From the NCBI GenBank assembly GCA_003024785.1, contig PUQB01000041.1, forward strand, positions 222,348-286,347: a stretch of 64,000 bases of DNA, given 5' to 3'. The translations under genes were made by a program, and so were the position numbers. The DNA is from Selaginella tamariscina (Eukaryota; Streptophyta; Lycopodiopsida; Selaginellales; Selaginellaceae). The notes under the pieces are model-generated. The model ran no database searches. It saw only the letters and a program-made list of their open reading frames with translations, and was not told where the DNA came from. Each line of letters starts with the position of its first letter. Position 1 is the first letter of the stretch. Shown here in pieces: positions 47,601 through 60,900 of this stretch.

Positions 47601-50600
47601 AAACCTATGAACGTAGTAGCCATTGGATACTTCTCCAGTCCCCTCTGATATACAATTATATTAAGAAATATAAGAAGAAATAGATGAGCTTACCTTGAAT
47701 TTTCAGCCCACTCGATGTGCTGAGAAATCTGGAATAGTAAATTAGTCATACCATATTCTCTGTTAGAGTTTATGCTTTGGAAGATATGGCTTGATCACCA
47801 TCGGATTTTAGCAGCATTTACATTGTCAAGCTCAGATAAACAAATGCAGAAAGCAACACTTTCCTCTCTGAAACGAAGTTGGAAATGAACTTTGTCAAAA
47901 ACAAAAGCAATTTGACCAATTTAGAAAAATCAGCTGTCGCTGCTTACATGGCATGCCAACGTGTAAAGACAACTGTAATCTACGGCTACGTTATTTGGCT
48001 CACAGCAGCGGCTGCTGACGTGGAGAATGACTTTTAGTTAACGCAAGAAGTGGAGATTATTATTTAGAGAAGAGGTGCTTGCGGTCAGGTTCCACAACGG
48101 AGCTTATGATCGCCGCTGAAGAATTCATCACGAATTGACAATGTGGGCTAGATGATCATGGGAAAAACAACAGCGGATTGTCCCAAGTCTAACATCGCCA
48201 AGGCTTATTCAAAAAGGGGCTAGATGCTATAGGATACACTCTGAACCATCCAAATGCCTTTTCAGCCAAGGTTTCCATAAGGTTTCCCAAGATCTGCAAA
48301 TCGCTTTTTGAGCTTCAGTCTCGGTAACCCTAGCAACTCAACTCCCAATTCTTGATTGTTTAATTGTTCCTCAGGATCCTAGGAGATCTTAAAATCAGCC
48401 GCTCCAGACTATAGCCACACACCCTAAAGTAAAGCTTCAAACATGATTTTTTTTGTTCGAGTGCAATGTTCGAATCTCTTCTCTCCGTTGCCAACTCAGC
48501 AGGAAAAAAGGAAGAAATATGAGCTGGAGCCAAATGGGCGGGCCCTCTCTTTATGAGAGGTGAGAAGTCTTAGTGTGGGCCTTGAATCAAGCTTCGTCTT
48601 GGCTTTTGATGACAATGCAGAAAATACTACTCCTCTATCAAAACGTTGCACCCGGATCAAAATTTTGTAAGCTTGTGATGCAGAAAAATACAGTGCTTGA
48701 TGCGTTGGATGATCACGAGCTATGATCAACACCTACGGACAACAATCCCGGTGCATGGGCGAGCATCGACATCCACACCAGACTCTTCGTTATGCATTCT
48801 GCAGTCAAACTGCAGCTTCAAAACAAAAAGATAAAAGTTTGGTTCATGTATACTTGATTGTAAAACTATTGTTTCTTGTTTGTTGGCACTAAAAGCGGAT
48901 CCAAACAAAGAGCAGCAACATATTGTGAGTGATGAAGAAATCAAAGCTATTTCATCTTAAAAATGAATCATTCACCCCTAAACCCAGGTATGGGTGCCTG
49001 GGTGAACAATGTTTTGTTAGAACCAGAGAATCAAAGGGTGAGAAGTTATTAAACTCCATAACTCTCTCACTTTGAAACTTCAGCCATTGGATGTAGTTGG
49101 AACGGGTATTCTTATAATTTACAGATCCTTGTAAATACTGTCTTTCATCTTAATTGTTTATTTTCCTATGGAATTAACATAAAATGAATTAAGTCGTTAT
49201 GTAAATTTACTTACGGTGAACGTTGTAACTCAAATGGGAATGTTTATAGGTACATTTTTTTAATAATTAATAATTTTTATTATTTAATTAACATTTTTTA
49301 ATATAAAGAAATAAGTTTTAAAATAATATAGGTTTAAAAAAGAATATATTTAAAATGTATGTTTAAAATATTAATAATTAAATATGTAAATATTAATTTA
49401 TTTATTTTTATATTTCTATTTTCATGTATCATTCCATTTTATTTACAATATTCATCATGTAATCTTTTTAAGTTTCCCACTCTCTTTGTTTTTTCTTAAT
49501 CCTCCGTCACACTATTAGGGTTAAGAAATGTTAGCCTTGGATGACATACTGAAGGTAGACTTAAATCAATCAACATCAGAGTTAATTAACCACATAGTCG
49601 GTTAGTTTGAGGAGTCTAGAAAATATTGATAAAAAGAAAGAAAACCAGGAAAATCAGAAGAGGAAATAATTTACAGAGGCAGAAGAACATTCCAGAAAAA
49701 GTCTCAGAAAAATATACTTGATGCAAAAGTGTATACAATAGAGAAATATACTTGATGCAAAAGTGTATACAATAGAGAAAGACAGTTTCGGAACAATTGC
49801 TGGTACAGATAATCAATTAGAATAAAGGAGGATAGATAAGAAAGCCGAATTCCATTTTATAAAGATTTTAAAGGTAGATTTCATTAGCTACTAATATTTT
49901 ATTGTATTAATCATGATTAATTGTTAATATCTTAATTAGTATAAATAATTCAATTACCAATATTGTAAGATAATCTCATTTTAGAAGAAAATAAGATTTT
50001 GTTCAAATAACTTTGTTTTCCTTAAACAAATAGCTTTTGAAGAAGAATTTATATTAGTAAACTATGTGGTTTAGTAATAGTTTTTTTTTGAAACCATTCA
50101 CAAAATTAATTTTTACTTACTTTTTTAATAGTAGAAATGCTATCCAAACCCTTCGACATTACTATTTTCTTAACAAGTTTTTGATCTAAATTAAAAAAAT
50201 TAAAATTAATAAACCTAATTACTATATATGCAAGGTTTAATAATATAACCTTGCTGAATTTTGAATGCACCATTGATTTTAATGCATCAATGTTGTTCAT
50301 ATTGAAAATAAAAAAAAAATTCTCATGAATCTAAATTAAACTCTACAATAAAAAATAAAACTTAAAATAAAATTTAATAAAATCATAAACTCACTTTTAG
50401 AATGTACATCCACAAAGGTCTTCAGCATCAAATATGATCTTCGGTGCCACAACTCTATTCACAATTCACCTGGTTCTTAGGGAACAACTAGAGTATCAAA
50501 CCCATTGTTTCTTGGGCCAACATAAACCTAATGTTCTGAACTTGTTATGTCCTTCCTGTTACATGGGCCGTCCATTGGCCTATACAATTCTCGTGAAGCG

Positions 50601-51310
50601 GGGGTAATAAATCGTTGCCAACGAGTAAACAACAAGGGCTGGACCTCTGAACTTGTGCAGAAAAGCTTGTGTCTTCAAATGTTCTGAAATTAGCTAATCC
50701 TCCGGCAGAATTTCAAAAAGATTGAACATGTCAGTAGGTCCAGGGCTTTTAAGTTTTTACAAACAAGAAAACAAATAAATAATATTAATATAACTAAAAA
50801 AACTGCATTACTTTACCTTCAAAAGATATATGCTAAAGACAACTCTTCCTTATCCTTCCAACCATCACCTGCATGTTGATTAAGTCTAGAAGTCACTGGC
50901 CAAAGAAATCATCGTGCTGCTTGGAAAGGTGTAGGAGATACATGGTAGAGACAACAAACTCTGACTTTGTCAGAATCCCCTGAAGAAGGCATGGTTCCAA
51001 CCAACCCAACACTCTCAAACCAGTGGCGTTGTTCACCAGACTAGCCTGGATGCTCTGAGCACGTAATGGCTACTATTCCCCAACTGGTTGAGCTCACTCA
51101 AGTACTTGCGATTGACCATCAAGGCCCAGACTCAATCCATTATATCCATCAGGCCCTGTCTGTCGAAATGCTTCAGAAGCTTTGCATGGAACTTGGCTGG
51201 CACAACATCAAGTGTTAATTAAATAAATTTAAAACATAAATAAAATTTAAAGTACTAATCTCAATTGAACTTATGTTGTCCATTTTAGTTTTGTACACAC
51301 ACGTATAAGC

Positions 51311-51359
<49 letters not shown>

Positions 51360-52140
51360 GCATTATATTTATAAGTTTAAGATTCAAGTTCTTGACGCAA
51401 TCGATTTTATTTTTGATTAATGATTATTAGTACTTTTCATCAATTTTTATTATTTATGTTTTTTCAAAAAGTACTTTCGATGTCGGTAAAGAGGGGACTT
51501 TTTAAAATGAATTCCCGAAGGTTTTAAAATGTTATGTTAAACTTTTCTAATTTCTTAAAATAATTTCTCCTTCTTTCTTTGGTTCAGTACAATATTAAAT
51601 TATTGAAGACTTATAAATGATAATATTTTCATTTAATTAAAATTGTAAAAAATAAATAAGTTTAATGAAAAATGAAAACTTAAGTATATGTACATACTAA
51701 TAGACAGGTATATGCGTATATATCGTAAATATGTATGTCTTGTGTGTGGTGTGTAAAATGACATAAAAAACAGACACATTCGTATTAACTTAATGCTATA
51801 CCTTACAATCCCTAATGTATTCATGTAATGTGTATACATGTTACTTACATATGTACGTTTTGAATGCGTTGGTTGGATATTACAGTGACTTGTACCATAT
51901 ATATCATTTGATAAATTTAGTCCGTATTCTGTTCTGTATGTTTACGCATAAATATATTGTTCTTTTAGCATTGGATGTCTTTTCGAATTACATATTATTC
52001 ATACGTACATGGTATTATACATATGTCATATATATACACCGTTGGTATACTTCTTTTGGAGGAAATTATTTACATATAATACACACAGAGGTACACACAT
52101 GCGTGTGTGTCCAGTAGAATCTGGCTCATTGCTAGACTTA
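47600..52140. other. Repeat-rich spacer, no supported gene
   Basis: 47.6-49.1 kb has moderate GC but no frame I recognise. A 34-bp tandem duplication (AAATATACTTGATGCAAAAG) lies at about 49710-49780. 50.4-51.2 kb has minus-strand fragments that look protein-derived but broken (LHKFRGPALVVY near 50650; HAKLLKHFDRQGLMDIMD near 51170). They are too short to name; the first is faintly like the sacsin/HSP90-type ATPase motif. The rest is AT-rich. Confidence 0.45.
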
Positions 52141-52146
52141 AATCAC

Positions 52147-52248
52147 TACTCAACTTAAAGTATTAAAGGTCGTTTCGCACATTCTTAACTTAACTTAAGT
52201 GGGCTTAAGTAAGGGAAAATGGATTCGCACTCGCCTTTAAGTTGAGTA
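52147..52248. repeat. Short hairpin element, MITE-like
   Basis: TACTCAACTTAAAG (52147-52160) and its exact complement (52235-52248) enclose a segment full of self-complementary TTAA pieces (CTTAACTTAACTTAAG, GGGCTTAAG). TTCGCAC occurs three times between 52174 and 52300. It lies about 100 bp before the first header copy of the Crinkler-type gene. Confidence 0.6.
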
Positions 52249-52351
52249 ACTATTTACTTAACTTTCTTAAAGATTTGACTGCTATGGACATTGAATTCGC
52301 ACCAGCCCTTAACTTAAAAAACCACTTAAGATAACGGATGTAAGAAATTAA

Positions 52352-52548
52352 ATTAGGGTTAGGTCGACGTTGCAGCGGAGCAAAAGATCTGTGTTGTGGT
52401 GCAGTCAGCGCCGGCATCACTCTGGTGAAGTTCAAACGGCCTCCAAAGCCAAAGGAACAGGTGATGAAACTTCTGAAGCCTTATGGAGATGGGTTTCTTA
52501 TGGACGCTGACGGGGATAAATTAGGGTTAGGTCGACGTTGCAGTGGAC
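52352..52548 (+). repeat. Partial tandem duplicate of the Crinkler-type header and promoter
   Basis: About 167 bp beginning ATTAGGGTTAGGTCGACGTT, almost the same as the stretch starting at about 52519, which holds the used start codon. The upstream copy covers telobox, leader and most of the header exon. It lacks the block carrying the start codon, so transcription from it would give a second leader rather than a second protein. Confidence 0.8.
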
Positions 52549-55500
52549 ATGGCGGAGCAAAAGATCTGTGTTGTGGTGCAGTCAGGCGCCGGCATCACTC
52601 TGGACGAGGTGAAGTTCAAACGGCCTCCAAAGCCAAAGGAACAGGTGATGAAACTTCTGAAGCCTTATGGAGATGGGTTTCTCATGGACGCTGACGGGGA
52701 TGCAGTTCTCGATGAAGAGCTGGAGGCCGGCAACTACACTTCAAAGTTGTTCAAGGTCTGTGTTTTGGCCATGTTTTGTGCTTGGCTTGCCCCGATTTGG
52801 AGTGTTTGCTTGATTGACTGGGCGGTGCGTAAACGCTTTTGTTTATCCCCCTGCGACCACGAGTGGAGCATCAGGTACCCAATATTCTTCCAAAACATTA
52901 CCTGGTTTTGTGCTTGTGTGCCTCCTGGAGTTTTAGTGGTGTCGCTGGGCTTGTTTCCTCTTTGTTTTCCCTTCTGAGCAAATTGCAAAAGCTTTGTCTT
53001 TTGAATTTGTCATTGTTTGGTCATGGCGGATCCTTGTTTTCTCTTCATGATGAAACTACGAATGGATCATCCTTGTGGCTGTTTTCTTTTGCATTACGCA
53101 TTTGTAATACGCCGAGGCGTGCCGTTTTCCCATCTTCAAAGCTGTGAATTTGTTATTGCGTTTTAGGAAGGATTGTCTTGTATGTGTGGCTTGTGGATGT
53201 CTCGTAGTGTGCTATTGTTTCAAAGGGCTGTTTTGATTTGTGTCTGTATGTCCCTTGTTTTCGGCTGTGGATCTTGTTTTATACTTGTTTTCGATCTAGT
53301 TTTGTGCTTGTGTGCCTCCTTACCATGCCCTGGATCTGGTGTCATGAATATGTTTGCAAGAAAGGGGATGATTTTTTCTTTCCACTGATTTTGTATTTGG
53401 CTGCTTGGGTTCCTCTGGTTTACATGGGTATGTATGTCCTCAAGGTCACCATGTGTTGCGTCTCTTAGTGTGTACTGTTGTTTTCGATTTGTGTCTGTAC
53501 CTTGTTTTGTCCCTTGTTTTCGGCTGTGGATCTTGTTTTATACTTGTTCGCTTAGTGGCTTAAAACTGTGTGCGGGCAGTTATGTGTACGCTGTTTCAGG
53601 TATTGATTTCTTCACGTTTTGCCCTCTTTCTATCATGTGTTTTGTCTTGATTTCGCCCTGTGGTTGCTCACATCTGTGTTTGTGTCATGCTTTGGCTATG
53701 GCGTCTTGTTTTCGTGTGCGTTTAGTGTTTTGGGTCTTCGTGAATTTGTTATTGCTTGTCATGGCGGATTCTTCTTCTTTCCAAGGAAGCTGCTGTGGAT
53801 CTGGTTTGTGTGTGTTCCCTCGGTGGCTATTTTGCATCTTGTTGCGTGCGTTGTGCCCCTTTGGCCCTGTGTGTGCTGGTATGTTCGTCTTGTGCTCGGG
53901 GCTATTATGTGTTCCTTTAACGTTTTTTGTAAACAAGTGAGTTTGTCAAGCTGCGGATAACCAATCATTGATTTTCTGCAGAGTTCAACCGGAAGAAGGC
54001 AAAGGTTGATTGGATGCAAGACTTAGTTACTAGAATCAAAGCTCCCTGGGGGTCCATTAGGTTGGATAAAGAGGATCTATTGGACCCGCTGCCATGGCCT
54101 CATACTCCGATGCTGAATCCTCGTGTTGCAACCGTTAGCGATCCTTTAACTGAGGACGAGACTGAAACTGAGGGGACATCAGAGGAGGATGGAGAGGATG
54201 AAGAACCAGCGTCAGAAGAGGACGATACAGATTCCAAAGTAAGCACAAATGAGATGAAGTTTGTCGACCTTGGCAACCATACAACATTCAGCGCAATTTG
54301 GGGCAAGAAGGTTATTCTTGAACGGCCATGCTACATCGAACTCTATAAAAAGGTAGACGCCATGTTCACTACGATGGGCAGACAGTCGGTTCTGTTGCTG
54401 GGGAACCCAGGGGTGGGAAAGACCGCATTTGTGCTGTACGTGCTGGTGAAACTGCTGCAGAATCAGAAGAAGGTGTTGCTACGAAGCAAAAGTGGAGCAC
54501 TTTTCTACTTCAAACCAGATGGACAAGGCAGTTACGAAATGCTTGATGTTGCTAATACGCGTGAAGCGAGCCTGGAATATGACAAAGACATCCACTTTTT
54601 AGCCGACTCTAAGCTACCAGACGTTCCAGATTTCGTTGGCAAGGCCCTGCTTGCCTGCACGCCGCTCAGGTCAAACTACAAGGACTTTGAAAAGGACGGG
54701 GCCTGCGAGACATTCTATATGCCGGTGTGGTCGAACGTTGAGCTGTCTCTTCTCCGGAAGAAAGTGTTCCCTGACACAGACCTGAAGGAAATAAGCGCGA
54801 GGTATCGACAATGGGGCGGCATCCCGCGTTATGTACTGGAGCAGAGGGCAAGGACTTGGCTAGCATAATTTGCAGCATAAATGCCGTCGGTAAAGTGGTT
54901 GACGCAGTTACGTCGGGTGCAGAGCACCCTTCACAGAACGTGATATACATGAGGGTCGTGGAGGGTTTTCGGACGTACGACTACATGTTTGCATCGCCTT
55001 TCGCTAAGGAGCAGCTTTATAAACACCTGTTTCGGGATCAGCTTGAGAATCTCAAAAGCTTTCTCAAGTTCAGGGGACAAGCCATCACGGGCTTTGGGGG
55101 ACTGAAGGGTGGAATACTGAAGGAGGCTTTTCGTAAGAAAGCATGTGAGGGAAAGAAGTATAGAGTTCGGGAAGTGTTTGAGAAATCAACGGGGCGAGGG
55201 ACAATTTTGGAACGAGAATTTAAGTTCGGAATGCCAAGGTCGGTATGGACGATAGGTGATGATTTGATGGAGTATGACAGGATAATTTGGCCAAGTAACC
55301 CGATTGAGGAGTCGATTGATGCTTTTAAGATCACCAGAAATGATGCGGGCGAGAGTGTTTTGCAAGCATTCCAAGTTACCGTGAGCTCGAAAGGCATGCG
55401 CACAGGGGATCAAGTTTAAGGGGATGTCTATGCTGATGAACAAGTTCAAGATACCCGCGGCAAGAACAGAAGTGTACATAGTCACGACAACTGAGTTGTT

Positions 55501-55608
55501 TAACTTTGTCGGGTGGCAGAATTGGAGAACCAAAAAGGATGAAGTGTTGAAGGGAAGAACTGAAAAAGAAGTTGTTGGAGGGCATTCGCCAATATGGTCT
55601 AGATGCTG
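52549..55608 (+). pseudogene. Crinkler-RHS-type gene: header, P-loop NTPase, nuclease-like domain
   Basis: Header exon 52549-52755 (starts MAEQKICVVVQSGAG, small ubiquitin-like header with KFKRPPKPKEQVMKLLKPYG), a 1.2-kb intron, then a long 3' part from about 53982. That part has an acidic linker, an NTPase domain with LLGNPGVGKTAF (about 54400) and RQWGGIPRYVLEQ (about 54815), and a C-terminal PD-(D/E)XK-like domain (ESIDAFKI, LQAFQVTVSS, about 55310-55385). This is the CR (Crinkler-RHS) plan described for effectors of oomycetes and fungi and also reported in some plants. It is not one continuous frame; about one or two breaks are seen, so it is either a young fossil or carries sequence errors. 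A telobox and plant-style intron suggest host expression at some time. Confidence 0.7.
52756..53981. other. Large T-rich intron of the Crinkler-type gene
   Basis: 1.2 kb, rich in CTTGTTTT and TGTGTTTG phrases. A 40-bp phrase (CTTGTTTTCGGCTGTGGATC) occurs at about 53257 and 53514. Open frames of 100-170 codons here are Phe/Cys/Leu-rich products of the T bias, not genes. The acceptor is TTTTCTGCAG near 53981. Confidence 0.6.
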
Positions 55609-55619
55609 ACTGCTAGAGA

Positions 55620-56780
55620 TGGTTTGTTTACTAATATATATATGGTATGTACGTGTTATGTCTTGTGCTCGGCCTGTGCGTTTGTGTGCGTAGATTTACA
55701 CTAAATGCAGTATGTACTCAAGCCTGTGGAACTGGGCGACACGTGGCGGACATGTATGTATGTAATTATAAGGGTAAAGGGTTTATGTCATAACTATTGA
55801 ATATATTAAAATTAAGTAATAGTTTTATATTGTAATATCAATTTAATGAATCTATTTAACGGGAATTATATTATTATTCTTATTCATCATGTTTTTTTTT
55901 ATTAATCAAACATTACATGAGTATACGAGATTAATATAAAACATTTGACACACAATGTGTATATTCAACTATGTGTATTGTTTATGTAGATACATATATG
56001 CATAATCATATATGTATACAAAAATGTATGTTTTCTATAGGCATATTATTAAATTTTCCATTTGTTGAGGTGTGACATAAGTAGTCCAAACTTGTTTAAT
56101 GCATTAATTTTTGTTGATCTTTAGGAAGAATCAATTTTTTTTCAAGATGTAATTATCAAATAAGTCTATCATACGTGTATTTTTATAAATAATTACATAG
56201 ATAATTATTTGATTTCATGTAACAACGTGTGTGTGTATATACACACAAAATTGCACATGGATGAGCTAAATTTATAAATATATACTTTAGGTTTTTGCCT
56301 TTACCGGTTTCTTATTTGAAAGGAGTTTAAAACATCAAACATTCCACGCTAATTGTTTAGATTAAAGATGTGTTTTGAATTTCTTTGAAGAATGAGTAAA
56401 TGATCATGAAGCAAACTTAATAAATATTATGAAGGATCCAACATTACAATTTTAATTTCTTATTTCACATTGTTAAATATTCAAATTAGTACACTTATTT
56501 CTTCAATAACGATGGACAAGTTTATGAGGTTTGCACTTCCCTTTTTATTCTTTTTTCTTGTTTACTATACAAACAAGTTTTGACTACCAATTAACAACAC
56601 CTTCTTGAAAAACTATAATGTAGTTAGATGATAGGCTTTGAAAACTGGTTTGTCATATATGAGAATACACACATATGTAAACAACTGTGGGTGCTCTGTG
56701 GAAGAGCATGCTTAGGTGACACATTATCTTGTGTGTCATGAAAGTAGGTACTAGGATAATTGCTCTTATAAAACCATTCT
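55620..56780. other. AT-rich spacer
   Basis: No gene seen; AT-rich with short TA and GT runs. The part after about 56300 may be the left flank of the CACTA fossil but carries no motif I can identify. Confidence 0.5.
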
Positions 56781-56789
56781 TCAAAATGT

Positions 56790-57895
56790 TATCTTGTATT
56801 TTCCATTAACTTCACGTTTACAAAGGCTCTTCCAATGCAATGACATTGTAAAGCTTATGTCTTTCCATAAAGACAAGGAGATGCGCGCAATAGTTAATGA
56901 GGTGTGTCCTTCAAAACAAATGAAACACATGTACTCAATTTGGATAATAGCTGCTGTTATCAATAATCCTCCTAAATTGATAATGAAGCCATCCTTCATG
57001 CTCCTAGTGATGATTATACTTAGTATGTTTTAAAGTTTAAATTACATATTCTTATCTTTGTAATTACCACCACACTTGCAAGACATACATAAACTACAAA
57101 ACCATACACATATTGGCAGGTCTTAGTTAATGAAATTTAGGAATTATGAAGGAGAGTGTCATGCACAGCTGTTCCTAAGTAAGAGGTGAACAAAATTTCA
57201 AATTACATGCAATGTTGTAGTAGACTATTAATGTTTATCCAAGCCTAAGATTTGTTTTGGTTTGAGTACCAATGATTTTTGTGTTTGAACTATGCATTGA
57301 GTTCATGGTAGCTATTTACACAAAGTTATCTTTCTTGGGCATAAACACTTTCCCATGAAATCATCTATTTCGAACCACTAAAACTTGGCATATAATGCAT
57401 TTTTATTTAAATCACATTTTTTAAGTTTATGTTTTTTTCTTTTATAAAGGAAATTTGATGGACAAGATGAATTATATGAGCCCCCCTTGTGCTTGCAATA
57501 CAAAAATTGGTACGACTTTGACATGAATTTGATGGGCAAGTTCCTAAAATGAAGTGGTTGTCAACTTTCTCACAACTGCCTTACTGGAACTCACTCCTTA
57601 TACAATTGTCTTGGAAAAATAACTTATTATTAACACTGATTCTAGAGAGGTTAGGTAGGATTTAAAGCGCACCAATACAAAAACAAATATGCACATATAC
57701 GAGGAAAATGGCAAAAAGTTTTGGTGGAAAGGGACTTGGATACTAAAGTGGAATGAATTGAAGGAGTACAAACAAAGAATAAGGAACTTCCATGCTCCAT
57801 CTCAATATGGTAATGTTATAAATATGTTTATCAATGAGGATGAAACTTTCATTAGTTTAACAAGCCATGACTACTACTTTTTGTTTGGGTAATTA
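56790..57895 (+). mobile_element. CACTA (En/Spm) transposon fossil, TNP2-type transposase
   Basis: Plus-strand pieces match plant TNP2 transposases in order. MYFPLTSRLQRLFQCNDIVK then LMSFHKD corresponds to the YFPLTPRLKRLF-LMRWH block (56794 on). WIIAAVINNPPKLIMKPSFM corresponds to the VIYNLPPWLCMK block. LVNEI and ELW (about 57125) correspond to the EDLKTLWEEGV block. FDGQDELYEPP and QLPYWNSLL (57450-57600) correspond to FDG and ELPYW. NGKKFWWKG to LTSHDYYFLF (57705-57890) corresponds to the end of the domain (LKSHDCHVLM). Interrupted by several stops and frame changes (for example a stop at about 57141, within the ELW block) and missing the catalytic middle. Terminal CACTA ends are not identified. 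Its right side is cut by the retrotransposon starting at 57994. Confidence 0.8.
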
Positions 57896-57993
57896 TAATA
57901 TTACTTGTTTCTTTTCATGTTTCACTTATTTTCCACTTTTCAAGGTGTGCTTCCCATTGTAATTATGGGACTACTAACACAAGGACTCAAAGA

Positions 57994-60900
57994 TGTCACA
58001 ACCCGATACAGATATAAGATTCCGAATACAGGATACATGATATAGGATACGGGTTACAAGATATACCTACAGGATATGCCTGCAAGATATCCTATAGGAT
58101 ATACTTATAAGATATTCCTACAGGATATGCCTATAGGATATGTTACAGGATATGCCTATAGGATATGTTACAGGATATGCCTAGAGGATAAGGGTCATTA
58201 TTCTTAGCTCATGACTAGATTAGACTCATGACTAGATTAGACTCATAACCAGATTAGCTTGGAGTTGTGAGCATAAAAGCTCCGACCTAATTGTTGTACA
58301 ATCAGTTACTATCAACATCAGTCTTACTACGATCAATTTTGTCTTGTCTTGTTCTTGTCTTGCTCCTTGCTTCTTGTTCTTTCCTTGTCTCGCTTCTGAA
58401 TCCTGTCCTGCTCCTGTCTCGCTCCTGGATCCTGTCCTGCTCCTGTCTTGTTGCTTCATGAGCTGGCCACTTTGTGCCAAGTGGTCACCGATCTGTAAGG
58501 TTCCACCAATGCGGCACATGCAGCTGCTGATGCATCCTCCAAGGCTGCTGCACAGGCTCTCTCTCAGGCATTAGTGGTTCCTCCTTCATCGAACTTTTCT
58601 TTGGAGCCGAAAATTAGCATGCCAGAAAAGTTCAGTGGCAATCGTGCCAATTTCAAGGTTTCCTGAATCAGATCCGGCTCTTGATCCGCATGCAACCACG
58701 CCGCTACTCGACTGATGCACAAAAGGTTGGCCTTTTGGCATCCTTACTAAGTGGATCTCCACGGGCTTGGGTTGCCCCCTTGCTGGAGCATGACGACCCA
58801 TTGATGAAAGACTTTAAAGGTTTCGTGGCTGCCTTTGAAGCCTACTTTGGAGATCCTGATAAGTACCATTCCGCATGCACGAAGTTACGAAAGCTCACTC
58901 AAGGATCCCGACTAGCTTCCGTCTATACATCCGAATTTCAGCAACTTTGCACGAACATTCCATGGGACGAGACTGCATTGATCGAACACTTCCGTTTTGG
59001 GTTGAGGGATGACGTGAAGGACCTTCTCTTACGTTATCGGATGCCCAAACATTATGGAGATCATGCAACAAGCTGTTCGTTGCGACAATCGTTTGTTCGA
59101 GCGTCGTCAAGAAAGATCCCGTCAGCAGTTCTCTGCAAACCAATCCTGCAGTTGTGGTACATGTTCCTGCACCACCTTCTGGAGTAGTTCCTATGGAGGT
59201 TGAGAAATCCAAGCGTGGCTCTCTTTCCACTACTGAGAAGCAACATCGCTGCAGTGAGAACCTATGCTTGTATTGTGGTGAAACAGGACACAAGGTGGCA
59301 GAATGTCCTATTAAAGCCAAGAAGTTCAAGACGCGTGAAGTTGAAGCTGGACTTCAGTCAGAAAACTTCAATGTCCACTTGTCTAGGAGCCGTGAAGTTG
59401 GACGTAGGTGCAGGCTCCATTGGTGCTGCTCATACCATTCCATCACTTAAGTTTCTGTACACATTCATTTTAATAATCGAGAGCTCAAGGAGTTTGCCAT
59501 GTTAGACACTGGTGCAAATGCATGCTTCATGGATGACACTTTTGCAACTCAACATGGCATTTCGGTGGTGAAGTTGAAGCGTGCAATTCCTTAGAGGTGG
59601 CCAATGGGTGTCTGATTGCTTCTGACGCAGTTACCCATGCTACCGAACCTTTCTCCTGCAGTCATGGCACATTTAACTATTCAATTTCCTTCAACTTGAT
59701 CAAGACTCGGTCGACTCCCATCATTTTGGGCATGCCATGGTTCGTTGTTGCAAATCCGCAGATCGACTAGAGGTCTAGGACGCTCACATTTTCCTCTCCG
59801 GCAGCCAGGATCAATCCTGTACCTTCCTGCGTGCAGGCTACATCCTTAGTATCTGAGGTAGTACAAGCTACAATTGACCGTGCATGTTCCTGTATCAGTG
59901 TTAAAGACTCCTCCTCGACAGGATTCACCTCATGTTAGTTCTCAGCACATCCACAGCTCTCTCCACTCTGTAAGTTTGCGGTTTCCATACAGGGTTCTTC
60001 CAATCCTGTATCAGTGTCGAAGGTTCCTCCTCAACAGGATCCACCTCCTGTTGGTTCGTCAGCACACTCGCAGGCTTTCCTTCCTGTGCAACCACGGACT
60101 CCTGTACAGGATTTTCCAATCCTGTACACTCATCAACATCCACATAGGTTTTTCTCAATTGCCTCCTTTTGTTACTCTGCTTCTATTCCACCCCCCAAGA
60201 TCCTTCCTCTTTTTCAGTCACAGCTCCCTCCTTCTCCTCTCCGAGTTCTTACCACTACCATGCATGAACTTGCCACTGATCCTGCTCCTTTCCACCTTTT
60301 TGCCTTTCAAGTAACTCCTACGTCCTCTTCTACCTTTCCTGTGTCTGACTCTCCTGTTTTTCAATCTCCTTCTCCTCTCCTTTCCTTCTCCTCCTTCTTC
60401 CCTACCATCCAAGTATCACTCCTTTCAGGACGTTTTTGACAAGCACAAGGCTGCAGTTCTTCTGTTCATAGGTCCTACGACTGTCCTATTGATCTTGCGG
60501 AAGGAAAGACTCCACCATTCGGACCGATTTATGCACTGTCACCCACAGAGTTGGAGGTTCTTCGTCAGTACATCGAGGACAACTTGGCATCCGGCTTCAT
60601 TCGTCACTCAAAGTCCCTGCAGGAGCACCTATCTTCTTTGTCAAGAAGAAGGATGGGAGTTTACGTTTGGTTGTGGACTACAGGGGTTTGAATCAAGTCA
60701 CCATTCGGAATCTACCCGTTGCCATTGATCCCGGAACTTCTCGATCGGGGAGCAAAGGTGTTCAAAGATCGACTTACGAGGGGCCTACAACCTTGTACGG
60801 ATTCGTCCAGCGATGAGTGGAAGACTGCCTTTCGTACAAGGTATGGACACTTCGAGTACACGGTGATGCCTTCGGCCTTACCAATGCCCCAGCCGTGTTC

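Noticed and set aside
50420-51220. Sacsin-like or other ATPase gene on the minus strand
   Set aside because: Only about a dozen residues (LHKFRGPALVVY) resemble the family and the surrounding frames are closed; kept only as an unnamed broken stretch.
53434-53960. Cys/Phe-rich 113- to 168-codon frames that look like membrane proteins
   Set aside because: Located in the T-rich intron of the Crinkler-type gene; hydrophobicity follows from base composition.
52341-55608. Oomycete or fungal contamination carrying the Crinkler-type gene
   Set aside because: It is flanked by a CACTA fossil of plant type and AT-rich plant DNA and has the same telobox leader as local genes; a chimeric contig cannot be excluded but nothing shows one.
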